A program made the translations under genes and the position numbers. The notes beneath the pieces are model-generated. The model was not told where the DNA came from. It made no database searches and saw only the letters and a list, made by a program, of their open reading frames with translations. Positions 43,866 through 52,390 of a stretch of DNA of 64,000 bases are shown one piece after another. Source of the stretch: Novosphingobium kunmingense (GTDB lineage Bacteria > Pseudomonadota > Alphaproteobacteria > Sphingomonadales > Sphingomonadaceae); contig NZ_PHUF01000004.1 in the NCBI RefSeq assembly GCF_002813245.1, positions 312,001 through 376,000 of the forward strand, written 5' to 3'. Position 1 is the stretch's first letter, and each line of letters starts with the position of its first letter.

Positions 43866-44423
43866 CTATCCCGCGATGTAACGGTCGGTCGGTCGGGTCG
43901 GCAGCCCGTCGATCGAACGGGTCCGCCCCCCGACCTTGTCCATCCACGCCGCCGGATCGGCCTGGGCGTGGTATTTGGCCAGCGTCTGGCGCTCCTTGTC
44001 GAGCGTCATGATCGGCACGCCCCAGCCGCACGAGGTCTGCACGCTGTCGACCGCGATGTCGAAGATCTGCCGGGTGCCGGGCAGCAATGTGAAGTGCGCT
44101 TGAAGTTCGTCCCAGCGGGCGTCCTGCGGGAGCACCGCCTTGCCGTGGCCGTAGAGCCGCAGGATCAGCGCCGGCTGTTCGAAATTGCACATCATGATGG
44201 TGATGCGGCCATCGGCGGCAAGGTGCGCGTGGGTCTCGTTCCCCGAACCGGCGAGGTCGAGATAGGCGACGCGGTTGGGCCCGAGCACCTTGAAGGTCCC
44301 GTCAAGGCCCTTGGGGCTGAGGTTGATGCGCCCCGCGTCGGCGGCGGTCGCGACGAAGTAGATCGCCTGGCGCGCGATCATCGCTTCGTGATCGGGGGTG
44401 ATGTGATTGGTGAAGTCGGCCAT
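43866..44423 (-). CDS. Pyridoxamine 5'-phosphate oxidase-like FMN-binding protein
   Basis: A 185-aa split-barrel flavoprotein: HEAMIARQAIYFVATAADAGRINLSPKG, then NRVAYLDLAGSGNETHAHLAADGRITIMMCNFEQPALILRLYGHG, the core of the PNPOx-like family. It lacks the C-terminal dimerisation motif of true PdxH, so a vitamin B6 role is unlikely; relatives are annotated as flavin-nucleotide-binding or haem/F420-related reductases. The second half (TSCGWGVPIMTL) is shared by a conserved uncharacterised subgroup. It lies 35 bases downstream of prfC and directly abuts the EEP gene. Confidence 0.85.
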   Translation of the reverse strand: MADFTNHITPDHEAMIARQAIYFVATAADAGRINLSPKGLDGTFKVLGPNRVAYLDLAGSGNETHAHLAADGRITIMMCNFEQPALILRLYGHGKAVLPQDARWDELQAHFTLLPGTRQIFDIAVDSVQTSCGWGVPIMTLDKERQTLAKYHAQADPAAWMDKVGGRTRSIDGLPTRPTDRYIAG

Positions 44424-44458
44424 GGCGGTTCCCTTCGCGAAAGAACGGGCCGCCTTGC

Positions 44459-45979
44459 CTAGCGTTCCTTGGTCGCGCTGAAAACCAGGTCGGGGTTCTT
44501 TTCCTGCTGGTAGGACACGTCCCAGGCCGAGCGGGCGAGGAACACCGGATCGCCGTCGCGGTCCTTGGCCAGGTTCGCCACGTTGAAGTCGGCAAAGCCC
44601 TTCAACGCGGCGTCACTGCCCTTGAGCCAGCGCGCGGTGTCGAAGGGCGCGGCCTCGAGCATGGCCTCGACCTTGTATTCGGCCTCGAGCCGCGAAATCA
44701 GAACATCGAGCTGCAACTGGCCGACGACGCCGACGATCCATTGCCCGCCAAGTTCCGGGTAGAACACCTGGATCACGCCTTCCTCGCTGAGGTCGTCGAG
44801 CGCCTTCCGCAGCTGCTTGGTCTTGGTCGGATCCTTGAGGACCACCCGGCGCAGGATTTCGGGCGCGAAGTTGGGCAGGCCGGTAAAGCGCACCTTGTTC
44901 GTCTCGCTCAGCGTATCGCCCACCCTAAGCGTACCGTGGTTCGGGATGCCGATGATATCGCCAGGCTCGGCGGTATCGGCGATCTCGCGGTCCTGGGCAA
45001 AGAACAGGATCGGCGAATGGATCGCGACCGGCTTGCCCAGCGCCGACGGGGTCAGCTTCATGCCGCGCTTGAACGTGCCCGAGACCAGCCGCATGAAGGC
45101 GATCCGGTCGCGGTGCTGTGGGTCCATGTTGGCCTGGACCTTGAAAACGAAGCCGGTCACTTCCTTGGCTTCGGGCAGGATCGTGCCCTGTTCGCTAGGC
45201 TGCGGGCGCGGCGGCGGGGCGTATTTCGCGATGGCGTCGATCAGTTCGGTGACGCCGAAATTCTTGAGCGCCGAGCCGAAATAGACCGGCGTCAGATCGC
45301 CATGGCGGTAGGCCTCAAGGTCGAAGTCGGGATAGCCGCCGCGGGCCAGTTCGATCTCCTCGGCGATGTCGTCCGGAATTCCCTCGGCCGGGGTGCGCGT
45401 GCCGAGGAACTCGCGGCTGTCGCCTTCCGGGCGGCTGATCGTGTCGGTCGCGAAGTCGAGCACGCCCTGGAACACGCCGCCCATGCCGATCGGCCAGGAC
45501 ATCGGCACCACGTCGAGCGCGAGCGCGTCGGCCACCTCGTCCAGGGTCTCGAACACCGACCGCCCTTCGCGGTCGACCTTGTTGACGAACGTGATGATCG
45601 GCACCGAACGCATCCGGCAGACCTCGAACAGCTTGCGGGTCTGGGGCTCGATGCCCTTGGCCGCGTCGATCACCATGATCGCCGAATCGACCGCGGTCAG
45701 CGTGCGGTAGGTGTCTTCGGAAAAGTCCTCGTGGCCCGGCGTGTCGAGCAGGTTGAAGGTGATCCCGTCCTTCTCGAAGGTCATCACCGATGAGGTGACC
45801 GAGATCCCGCGCTGCTGCTCGATCTTCATCCAGTCCGAACGCGCCCGCCGCGCCTGGCCGCGCGCCTTGACCTCGCCCGCCAGGTGGATCGCCCCGCCCT
45901 GCAGCAGGAGCTTTTCGGTCAGCGTGGTCTTGCCCGCGTCGGGGTGGGAAATGATGGCAAAGGTGCGGCGATTGGACAT
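44459..45979 (-). CDS. prfC: Peptide chain release factor 3
   Basis: A 506-aa translational GTPase that recycles RF1/RF2. GTPase motifs: G1 SHPDAGKTT (residues ~10-19), switch I GISVTSSVMTF, G3 DTPGHEDF, G4 NKVDREG, then RF3-specific blocks (GGVFQGVLDF, VFKVQANMDPQHRDRIAFMRLVSGTF, GEQLQLDVL-like GQLQLDVLISRLEAEY). Complete. ATG 45979 is chosen because MSNRRTFAIISHP is the family start and AAGGGCGG lies just upstream; the frame's upstream extension is unconserved. The TetR gene follows upstream after 34 bases. Confidence 0.96.
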   Translation of the reverse strand: MSNRRTFAIISHPDAGKTTLTEKLLLQGGAIHLAGEVKARGQARRARSDWMKIEQQRGISVTSSVMTFEKDGITFNLLDTPGHEDFSEDTYRTLTAVDSAIMVIDAAKGIEPQTRKLFEVCRMRSVPIITFVNKVDREGRSVFETLDEVADALALDVVPMSWPIGMGGVFQGVLDFATDTISRPEGDSREFLGTRTPAEGIPDDIAEEIELARGGYPDFDLEAYRHGDLTPVYFGSALKNFGVTELIDAIAKYAPPPRPQPSEQGTILPEAKEVTGFVFKVQANMDPQHRDRIAFMRLVSGTFKRGMKLTPSALGKPVAIHSPILFFAQDREIADTAEPGDIIGIPNHGTLRVGDTLSETNKVRFTGLPNFAPEILRRVVLKDPTKTKQLRKALDDLSEEGVIQVFYPELGGQWIVGVVGQLQLDVLISRLEAEYKVEAMLEAAPFDTARWLKGSDAALKGFADFNVANLAKDRDGDPVFLARSAWDVSYQQEKNPDLVFSATKER

Positions 45980-46013
45980 GGTCGCCGCCCTTAGCGGCAG
46001 CACGCCTGCCGGT

Positions 46014-46634
46014 CTAGCCGAGCCCGTCCTTGAGCAGGGCGTTGGCGGTGGCCGCGACCTTGCCCAGATCCGCATCTGCGTCCATCACGCCGAAGCGCAG
46101 GCCGAGAAACACGTTCATCCCCATGATCGCCCAGGCGTGGACCTCGCCAGGCTCGGCGCCCAGTTCGCCTTTGGCATGGGCGGCCTGCAACCGTTCGAGA
46201 ATGCGCGCGGCGGTGTTCAAGTAGTGCGCGCGCCAGGCTTCGGGGGCGACGAATTCGGCTTCGTCGATGATCCGGTAGATTTCCTTGTGCTCGCGGGCAA
46301 AGCGCAGGAACGCCTCGAGCGCGACCCCTTCGGCCTCCACCGCCCCGCCCGCATGACCGCGCAGGACTGGCGCGACCTGGTCGCGCACCCGCCCGCTCAT
46401 GTCGGCAACCAGCGCCTTGAACAGCGCCTCCTTGGAATCGAAATAGGTGTAGAAGCTGCCCAGCGCCACGCCGGCGCGGATCGTGATCGAGACGATCGAA
46501 CTGTCGTGGAAGCCCTTTTCGCCGAATTCGGCCGCCGCAGCGTCCAGGATCGCGCGCTGCGTCCGCCGCCCGCGCTCGGTTCGCGGCACTTTCGCGCCCG
46601 GCGCCTTGCCGTCCTGTTGTGACGCTTTTGCCAC
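46014..46634 (-). CDS. TetR/AcrR-family regulator adjacent to TonB receptor
   Basis: A 206-aa repressor-type protein: helix-turn-helix region at ~22-70 (AILDAAAAEFGEKGFHDSSIVSITIRAGVALGSFYTYFDSKEALF), then a helical ligand domain (IYRIIDEAEFVAPEAW). It is divergent from a TonB-dependent receptor; the 134-bp gap holds an excellent palindrome (46679-46702) over the receptor's promoter region. Control of the receptor and of itself is therefore likely (inference). It lies upstream of prfC on the same strand, with a 34-bp gap. The ligand is unknown. Confidence 0.93.
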   Translation of the reverse strand: MAKASQQDGKAPGAKVPRTERGRRTQRAILDAAAAEFGEKGFHDSSIVSITIRAGVALGSFYTYFDSKEALFKALVADMSGRVRDQVAPVLRGHAGGAVEAEGVALEAFLRFAREHKEIYRIIDEAEFVAPEAWRAHYLNTAARILERLQAAHAKGELGAEPGEVHAWAIMGMNVFLGLRFGVMDADADLGKVAATANALLKDGLG

Positions 46635-46678
46635 GGTTTTGATCCCTTTTGCCTCTTCCCTGGCGCGACCGCATAATC

Positions 46679-46702
46679 AAAGTTGAAAGTTGGTTCAACT
46701 TT
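46679..46702. promoter_or_regulatory. Palindromic TetR operator candidate
   Basis: Perfect 9-bp arms AAAGTTGAA / TTCAACTTT separated by six bases, midway between the divergent tetR and TonB-receptor genes. An AT-rich TTATATAA follows directly, consistent with a -10 region for the receptor gene. Confidence 0.75.
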
Positions 46703-46768
46703 TATATAAGCCGACTCAGATAGCCGGTCGCAGCATCGGCTTCGCCTTTTGGAGGGAGAGAGATACCG

Positions 46769-49090
46769 ATGCCGATGCGCAACCTGTTTTGCCGTGCCTC
46801 ATTGATCGCCGCCGCCACCGCCGGGCTGTATGCCCTGCCCGCGCAGGCGCAGGACGCGGCCGCGACCGACGAAGCTGAAACCGCCGCAACCGATGAAGGC
46901 GCAATCGTCGTCACCGCCCGCCGCCGCGAAGAAACGCTGATTTCGGTTCCGATCGCGATCACCGCGCTGACCGGCGATCAGCTTGCTGCCAAGGGCGCCG
47001 GCGACATCACCGCTCTGGCCGAAACCGTCCCCAACGTGACGCTGGAATCCAGCCGTGCGACCAACTCCACGCTGTCGGCCTTCATCCGCGGCGTCGGCCA
47101 GCAGGACCCGGTTTCGGGCTTCGAACAGGGCGTCGGCATCTACCTCGACGACGTCTATCTCAACCGTCCGCAGGCCGCCGTTCTCGACATCTATGACGTC
47201 GAACGGATCGAAGTGCTGCGCGGCCCGCAGGGGACGCTCTATGGCCGCAACACCGTGGGCGGCGCGATCAAGTACGTGACCAAGCGTCTCGCCAACGATC
47301 CGCGCCTGTCCGCCCGCGCGACTTACGGCAGCTACAACCAGATCGACGGCGTTGTCAGCGTCAGCGCTCCGATCACGTCCGACGGCGTGCTGCGTGTCGG
47401 CGGTGCCCTGGCCCGCCTGACCCGCGACGGCTTCGGCACGAACCTGACCACCGGCCTCGACAACTACGACAAGGACGTCTGGGCTGGCCGCGGCACGCTG
47501 GAAGTCCACGGCAACGGCATCTTCGCGCGCGTTTCGGGCGATTACACCCACGACAAGTCCAACCCGCGCGGCGGCCACCGCGTGATTGCCGGCATGGTTT
47601 CGGGCGCGCCGGTGCTGAGCAACGTCTATGACACCCGCGGCGGGCTCAACACCCCCAGCCAGGACGTCAAGGCCTGGGGCGTTTCGCTGTTCCTCGAGGC
47701 GGAACCGACCGACTGGCTGACGACCCGCTCTATCACGTCATACCGCAAGGACGACTCGGCCACCCCGATCGACTTCGACGCGCTGCCCGCAGCCGACGTC
47801 GACGTTCCGGGCTACTACCGCAACCGCCAGTTCAGCCAGGAACTGCAGGCGCTGGTCAACTTCGGCAAGCTCAACGGTCTTGTCGGATTCTACTATCTCG
47901 ACGCTTCGGCGCTGACCCAGTTCGACGTGCGCCTGTTCGTCCAGTATCCGTCGCCCTTGCTGCTGACGGCCTATACCAATGCCGACATCGGCACCGAGAC
48001 GATGGCCGGTTTTGCCGACTTTACCTATGACTTCACCGACCAGCTCAGCCTTTCGCTGGGTGGCCGATATACCTGGGACCGGCGCGACGGTTATATCCTG
48101 CGCCAGTACTACCTCGGCGGCGGTTCGCCGGTGTTCGGCGGGGCCGGCATCCCCTACCTTGCGCCGCTGACGAATTTCCGCGGCAACAGCACCTACACCA
48201 AGTTCACACCTAAGGCGACGCTGACCTTCAAACCCGACCGCGACACCACGGTCTATGGTTCATACTCGCAGGGCTTCAAGGGCGGCGGCTTCGATCCGCG
48301 CGGCGTCGGTGCAAGCGCGCCGGCAGGCGTCACCCAGGCCCAGTTCCTGAGCTTCAAGCCCGAACAGGTCGACAGCTACGAAGTGGGCTTCAAGGCCAAC
48401 CTGTTCGACCGCCGTTTGTACATCGCCACGGCCGCGTTCTACATGGACTACAAGGACGTGCAGATCCCGGGTTCGGTGCCTTGCGTGGCGGGCGGATTCA
48501 CAACCTTCTGCGGCGTCGTCTCCAACGCCGGCAAGGCACGCATGAAGGGCTTCGAATTCGAAGGCCGCGCCAAGATCATCGACAGCGACGCCGGCACGCT
48601 CACGCTTTCGGGTTCGGTGGGCTATATCGATGCCAAGTACCTGCAGTACGTGACCAACGTTGCCGGCAAGCCGACCGAGGTGTCGCAGTACCGCCACGTC
48701 CAGAACACGCCCGAATGGTCGGGCAGTGCGAGCCTTGACTGGGCCATGCCACTGGCCGACGGCACCCTGACGATGGGCGCCGGGATGTCGTTCAAGAGCA
48801 AGACCTACCAGTTCGAGATCGCCAATCCGTACCTTGACCAGCCGGCCTACCAGCTGTTCGACGCCAGCATCGTCTACAAGGCACCCGGCGGCCGCTGGAG
48901 CCTGGGGGTCTACGGCAAGAATCTGACCAACGAACGCTACCGCACCTCGGGATACACCTACATGGCTGTCAACGCCACGACAGGGCAGATTGCGACCCCG
49001 ATGATGTCCGCTCTGGGCCTGGAAGGCATCCTGACCACGTTCTATGGCAACCCGCGCCAGGTCTTCGCCACGGCAACGGTCAACTTCTAA
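46769..49090 (+). CDS. TonB-dependent outer-membrane receptor
   Basis: A 773-aa outer-membrane transporter. Signal peptide ends PAQA-QD near residue 28; a TonB-box-like GAIVVTARRREE follows at ~44-55. The plug domain (PIAITALTGDQLAAKGAGDITALAETVPNV, FIRGVGQQDP, YLDDVYLNRPQA, ERIEVLRGPQGTLYGRNTVGGAIKYVTK) runs to ~165 and a 22-strand barrel to the C-terminal NPRQVFATATVNF, ending in the aromatic residue required for outer-membrane insertion. The style is that of the large sphingomonad FecA/BtuB-like receptor family for plant or aromatic compounds, but no catabolic gene is adjacent, so the substrate is unknown. It is under probable control of the divergent TetR. Confidence 0.95.
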   Translation: MPMRNLFCRASLIAAATAGLYALPAQAQDAAATDEAETAATDEGAIVVTARRREETLISVPIAITALTGDQLAAKGAGDITALAETVPNVTLESSRATNSTLSAFIRGVGQQDPVSGFEQGVGIYLDDVYLNRPQAAVLDIYDVERIEVLRGPQGTLYGRNTVGGAIKYVTKRLANDPRLSARATYGSYNQIDGVVSVSAPITSDGVLRVGGALARLTRDGFGTNLTTGLDNYDKDVWAGRGTLEVHGNGIFARVSGDYTHDKSNPRGGHRVIAGMVSGAPVLSNVYDTRGGLNTPSQDVKAWGVSLFLEAEPTDWLTTRSITSYRKDDSATPIDFDALPAADVDVPGYYRNRQFSQELQALVNFGKLNGLVGFYYLDASALTQFDVRLFVQYPSPLLLTAYTNADIGTETMAGFADFTYDFTDQLSLSLGGRYTWDRRDGYILRQYYLGGGSPVFGGAGIPYLAPLTNFRGNSTYTKFTPKATLTFKPDRDTTVYGSYSQGFKGGGFDPRGVGASAPAGVTQAQFLSFKPEQVDSYEVGFKANLFDRRLYIATAAFYMDYKDVQIPGSVPCVAGGFTTFCGVVSNAGKARMKGFEFEGRAKIIDSDAGTLTLSGSVGYIDAKYLQYVTNVAGKPTEVSQYRHVQNTPEWSGSASLDWAMPLADGTLTMGAGMSFKSKTYQFEIANPYLDQPAYQLFDASIVYKAPGGRWSLGVYGKNLTNERYRTSGYTYMAVNATTGQIATPMMSALGLEGILTTFYGNPRQVFATATVNF

Positions 49091-49139
49091 GTCTGCTGCT
49101 GGGCAGGTGCCGTCGGCATGAGCGGCACCCTGACCAAGG

Positions 49140-49177
49140 AAGGCCGCGCCGATCCTCAGGGATCAGCGCGGCCTTTT
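49140..49177. terminator. Terminator shared by TonB receptor and smr operon
   Basis: AAGGCCGCGC / GCGCGGCCTT arms with an inner GATCC/GGATC extension, followed by TTTT on the plus strand; the mirror image serves the minus-strand smr gene, whose last codons overlap it. Confidence 0.8.
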
Positions 49178-49726
49178 CATGACGATATAGAGCGCACCCG
49201 CACCGCCATGGCGGGGGTGCGCTCCGCGGACGGCGGCGATGCGGTGGGCATGGGGCCCGGCGGCCAGCCAGTCGAGCACCTTGGCGCGGATCGCGCCACG
49301 CTGGCTGCCACGGTCGGCCGCCTCGGCCGGACGCGGCCGACCGGTGATCAGGAGGACCAGGCGCGCGCCCATCGCGACCGCCTGGGTCAGGCCCTGGTCG
49401 AGCCGGGCGTGCGCCGCTTCGAGCGTGTGGCCGTGGAGGTCGAGCGTGAAATCGGGCTGGATCGAGGCACCCTTGAGCTTGCGCTCCCACGAGGAATCGA
49501 GGCCGTGCCGATCAAGCGGGCGCGGTGCGGGGCTTTGCGTCACGATCCTCGCCGGCAAAGGTGCGGCCCTGGCCTTCCTTGGGAGCGGTGCGGGCGGCGC
49601 TGGCACGACCGTGGGGGGCGGCGCCACTGCGATGCGGGCCGGCGGAGCCAAGGGCTTCACGGTCTGCGCAAGGCGGCGCCAGAGCTCGGCCTCTTCGGGC
49701 GTCAGGCCGCGCGGCGGACGGCTCAT
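49163..49726 (-). CDS. Smr (MutS2 C-terminal-like) domain protein
   Basis: A 187-aa protein. Residues ~1-85 are a Pro/Ala-rich, probably disordered start (LTPEEAELWRRLAQTVKPL, then repeated APPP). The Smr domain begins at ~90: FTLDLHGHTLEAAHARLDQGL, containing the DLHG motif, then LVLLITGRP and GGAGALYIVMKR. Stand-alone Smr proteins nick or bind nucleic acids; E. coli SmrA/SmrB act as endonucleases on DNA or ribosome-associated mRNA. The ATG overlaps the mltA stop as ATGA, so it is translated with mltA; its 3' end overlaps a terminator. Confidence 0.88.
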   Translation of the reverse strand: MSRPPRGLTPEEAELWRRLAQTVKPLAPPARIAVAPPPTVVPAPPAPLPRKARAAPLPARIVTQSPAPRPLDRHGLDSSWERKLKGASIQPDFTLDLHGHTLEAAHARLDQGLTQAVAMGARLVLLITGRPRPAEAADRGSQRGAIRAKVLDWLAAGPHAHRIAAVRGAHPRHGGAGALYIVMKRPR

Positions 49727-50925
49727 CGCGCGTTTAGGCGCTGAAGCGTTCCCTTGGGCAGGAGCAGCACGGCCTCCCCGCGCCCGCTCATCCCGCCGGC
49801 CGTCGTGCGCGCGGCGGAACCGGCGCCCCAGAACGTGTCGAACCGGTTGGCGCCCTTGATCGCACCCCCGGTGTCCTGCGCGATCCACAGCCCGCTGGCT
49901 TCGGGCCGGTCGAGCGACAGCCACACCGGGGCGCCCAATGGGACATAGGCCGGATCGGCCGCCACGCTGCTTCTGGCGCGCACCGGAACATTGAGCGCGC
50001 CGAGCGGCCCGTCGCCCGTCAGTTCCTTGAAGAAGATCCACGACTGGTTCTGCTGCATCAGCTCGCGCCCGGCTTCCGGGTTTTCGCGAATGTATTGCAT
50101 GATGCCCTGCATCGAGCCGGAATACTGGCCCGGCCCCTCGCCGATCAGCCCGCGTGCGCGCATCACGCTGCCGATCCCGGTATAGGGGTGTCCGTTCTGC
50201 CCGGCATAGCCGATCCGCATAACGCTGCCGTCGGGGCCGATCAGGCGGCCCGATCCCTGGATCTGCAGGAAGAAGAACTCGACCGGATCGGCCGCCCAGC
50301 CGATTTCCAGGCCCTTGCCGGCGAGCGCGCCGCCCTCGATCGCGGCGCGGTCGTAATAAGGGACGAAGGTTCCGGTTTCGTCGTAGCGGCCCAGCGGCTG
50401 CGTGCCGCGCTCGGTCGGTGGGGCATCTTCGGGCCGCGCGCGGACGAGGTCCGGCGGGAGCTTGAAGACCGGCACATCGTAGCCCGGCCGGCGGGTGCGC
50501 ACTCCGGCAATCTCGGGCTCGTAATAGCCCGTCGCGTGGGCCTTGCCGTCGCCGATCCGCACCGGCTCGAGCCAGGTAGCGAAGAAGCGTGCGGCATCGC
50601 CTGTCGGCCAGGTCGTTGCCGCGGCACAGGCGGGCTTCCAGTCTTCGGGCCGGGTCAGGCCCGACTGATCGGCGCGCGTCGTAACGCGGGGGCAGCTTTC
50701 GCGAAACGCGGCCAGCGCAGTCGCTGCATCATCGCCGGCAAGGCCGAGCGAGGCGACCGACGGGCCCGCCGCCGCGCCCAGCAGCAGGGCGCTGGTCAGG
50801 CCGGCAGGCGGCGCGGTGGAAACCGGCGGCGCCGGAATGCGCGTTTCGGGGATCAGGCGCCCGCAGGCGCTCAGCAGCACGACAAGAAACAGCGCGGCCA
50901 GATGGCGCGGGGGCGACCGCGTCAT
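49723..50925 (-). CDS. mltA: Membrane-bound lytic murein transglycosylase A
   Basis: A 400-aa outer-membrane lipoprotein that cleaves peptidoglycan to 1,6-anhydromuropeptides. Signal peptide ends VVLLSAC (lipobox Cys near 21). The MltA domain includes TGYYEPEIAGVRTRRPGYDVPVFKLP, the FFFLQIQGSGRL segment and AGQNGHPYTGIG; the 3D domain ends with WIAQDTGGAIKGANRFDTFWG, which carries the catalytic Asp. ATG 50925 gives the family-length protein. It lies between a Tim44-like gene (8-bp gap) and smr (ATGA overlap), a conserved alphaproteobacterial order. Confidence 0.95.
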   Translation of the reverse strand: MTRSPPRHLAALFLVVLLSACGRLIPETRIPAPPVSTAPPAGLTSALLLGAAAGPSVASLGLAGDDAATALAAFRESCPRVTTRADQSGLTRPEDWKPACAAATTWPTGDAARFFATWLEPVRIGDGKAHATGYYEPEIAGVRTRRPGYDVPVFKLPPDLVRARPEDAPPTERGTQPLGRYDETGTFVPYYDRAAIEGGALAGKGLEIGWAADPVEFFFLQIQGSGRLIGPDGSVMRIGYAGQNGHPYTGIGSVMRARGLIGEGPGQYSGSMQGIMQYIRENPEAGRELMQQNQSWIFFKELTGDGPLGALNVPVRARSSVAADPAYVPLGAPVWLSLDRPEASGLWIAQDTGGAIKGANRFDTFWGAGSAARTTAGGMSGRGEAVLLLPKGTLQRLNAR

Positions 50926-50933
50926 GCGAGGGC

Positions 50934-51605
50934 CTACCCTTCGTCGGTTTCGTCGAGCAGCCAGTCCGGGCTGGACGAGCCGGTATCGCGGCTGAAAGTC
51001 CACAGGTCATGGGCTTCGACGGCGTCGTCGAGCGAGCCGGCGATCATGACGCCGTCCGCGTCGCGCGTGACGGCAGCGATATCGGCCAGGAAACGCACGG
51101 TGATGCGCGCAGTCGTGCCCTGAAGGGCCGCGGCGACAATGGTCGCCTCCTCGATCCGGATCAGGCGGTTTGCGACCCGCTCGCCGGCGGCTTCGCGCGC
51201 ATCGATGGCGGCGTTGAAGCCTTCGAGCACATCGCGGTCGCACAGGTGGGCCAGCGCGTCGCGATCGCCCTTCCAGAACGCCTCAAGCACCATCCGGTAC
51301 GCCGCCTTGGCGCTATCGAGAAAGGCCAGCGTATCGAACCGCTTGTCGATAGCGGCAATTTCCTTGAGCCCCCGCTCGATCGCCGGGGTAACCCCTGGGA
51401 CCATAACGCGCGGCGGCACGGCGCCGGACTGGCTGTTGGGAATTTCGGGCGCAACCGGCCGCTTGGCGCCATCGCCCTTGGGCTCGAACCGCGGCTGCAC
51501 CGGGCGCTCTTCATGTTCGGCACGGCGGCCGAGCACGGAGTAAAGCCGCAGCCCGAGGAAGGCGGCGACCATGGCCAGGATGACGATCTCTACGGTCTTG
51601 TCCAC
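50934..51605 (-). CDS. Tim44-like domain protein, membrane-anchored
   Basis: A 223-aa protein with one N-terminal membrane helix (TVEIVILAMVAAFLGLRLYSVLG, residues ~3-25), a basic/Pro-rich linker, and a C-terminal Tim44/TimA-type domain (~80-223: FLDSAKAAYRMVLEAFWKGDRDAL, LCDRDVLEGFNAAIDAREAAGE, ATIVAAALQGTTARITVRFLADI, LWTFSRDTGSSSPDWLL). Mitochondrial Tim44 tethers the import motor; bacterial homologues have unclear roles but are recurrently found near envelope genes in alphaproteobacteria. The GTG at 51605 has AAGGA 8 nt upstream. It is divergent from secB. Confidence 0.9.
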   Translation of the reverse strand: MDKTVEIVILAMVAAFLGLRLYSVLGRRAEHEERPVQPRFEPKGDGAKRPVAPEIPNSQSGAVPPRVMVPGVTPAIERGLKEIAAIDKRFDTLAFLDSAKAAYRMVLEAFWKGDRDALAHLCDRDVLEGFNAAIDAREAAGERVANRLIRIEEATIVAAALQGTTARITVRFLADIAAVTRDADGVMIAGSLDDAVEAHDLWTFSRDTGSSSPDWLLDETDEG

Positions 51606-51825
51606 GAATCCAGTCCTTGCCGCCAAACGCGGCCCAATGCGCCACTTTAGCCAGAAATAGGTATCAATGACAAATGAACAACGCGTGGATGGGTTCCGGA
51701 CGTGCATTAATTGCGGCGTATGCGGCGGTGCAAACGCCGCGGCTTAGGCGTTGCCGCCTTCCCGGCGCGGTGCTAGGCGCGCGGCCACGTTTCGCGTTTT
51801 TACCCTGACCTGGAAAGCATCCGAC

Positions 51826-52350
51826 ATGTCCGACGACGGCAGCATCATCACCGACCTTGGCCTTGAAACCCCGGTGCCCAATGGCGCCGATACCTCGCCG
51901 GCCGCGGGCATAATCTCGCAGTACGTGCGCGACCTTTCGGTGGAGAATCCCAACGCGCCGGACAGCTTCCAGTGGCAGGATCCGCCGCAGATCGACGTGC
52001 AGTTCAACATCAGCGCCCGTCCGCTGAGCGACGAGGTGAGCGAGATCGCCCTGAAGATCGAGATCACGTCGAAGTGCCAGACCGGCACCGCCTTTATCGT
52101 CGACCTGACCTATGCCGGCCTTGTCGGCATGCGCAACCTCGACGAAGCCTCGATGCACGCCTTCACCTATGCCGAAGCGCCGCGCATCCTGTTCCCCTTC
52201 GCCCGCCGCGTGGTGGCCGATGCCGTGCGCGATGCGGGCTTCCCGCCGCTGCTGCTCGAACCGATCGATTTCAACGGCCTCTACGTCCAGCAACTGCAGG
52301 CGCAGCAGGACGCCGAAAGCGAAGCGGCGGAAGGCGTTTCGACCAATTGA
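51826..52350 (+). CDS. secB: Protein-export chaperone SecB
   Basis: A 174-aa tetrameric chaperone that holds preproteins unfolded for SecA. The SecB fold is clear: IISQYVRDLSVENPNAP, PPQIDVQFNISARPL, YEVSLKIEITSK-like VSEIALKIEITSKCQTGTAFIVDLTYAGL, and the conserved LFPFARRVVADAVRDAGFPPLLLEPIDFNGLY near the C-terminus. N-terminal ~20 residues are an acidic extension. It is divergent from the Tim44-like gene, with murJ and trpS following on the same strand. Confidence 0.96.
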   Translation: MSDDGSIITDLGLETPVPNGADTSPAAGIISQYVRDLSVENPNAPDSFQWQDPPQIDVQFNISARPLSDEVSEIALKIEITSKCQTGTAFIVDLTYAGLVGMRNLDEASMHAFTYAEAPRILFPFARRVVADAVRDAGFPPLLLEPIDFNGLYVQQLQAQQDAESEAAEGVSTN

Positions 52351-52390
52351 TCCCGGCACCGGTCGCCAGGCTGTCGGCGCGGGCTGAGCG

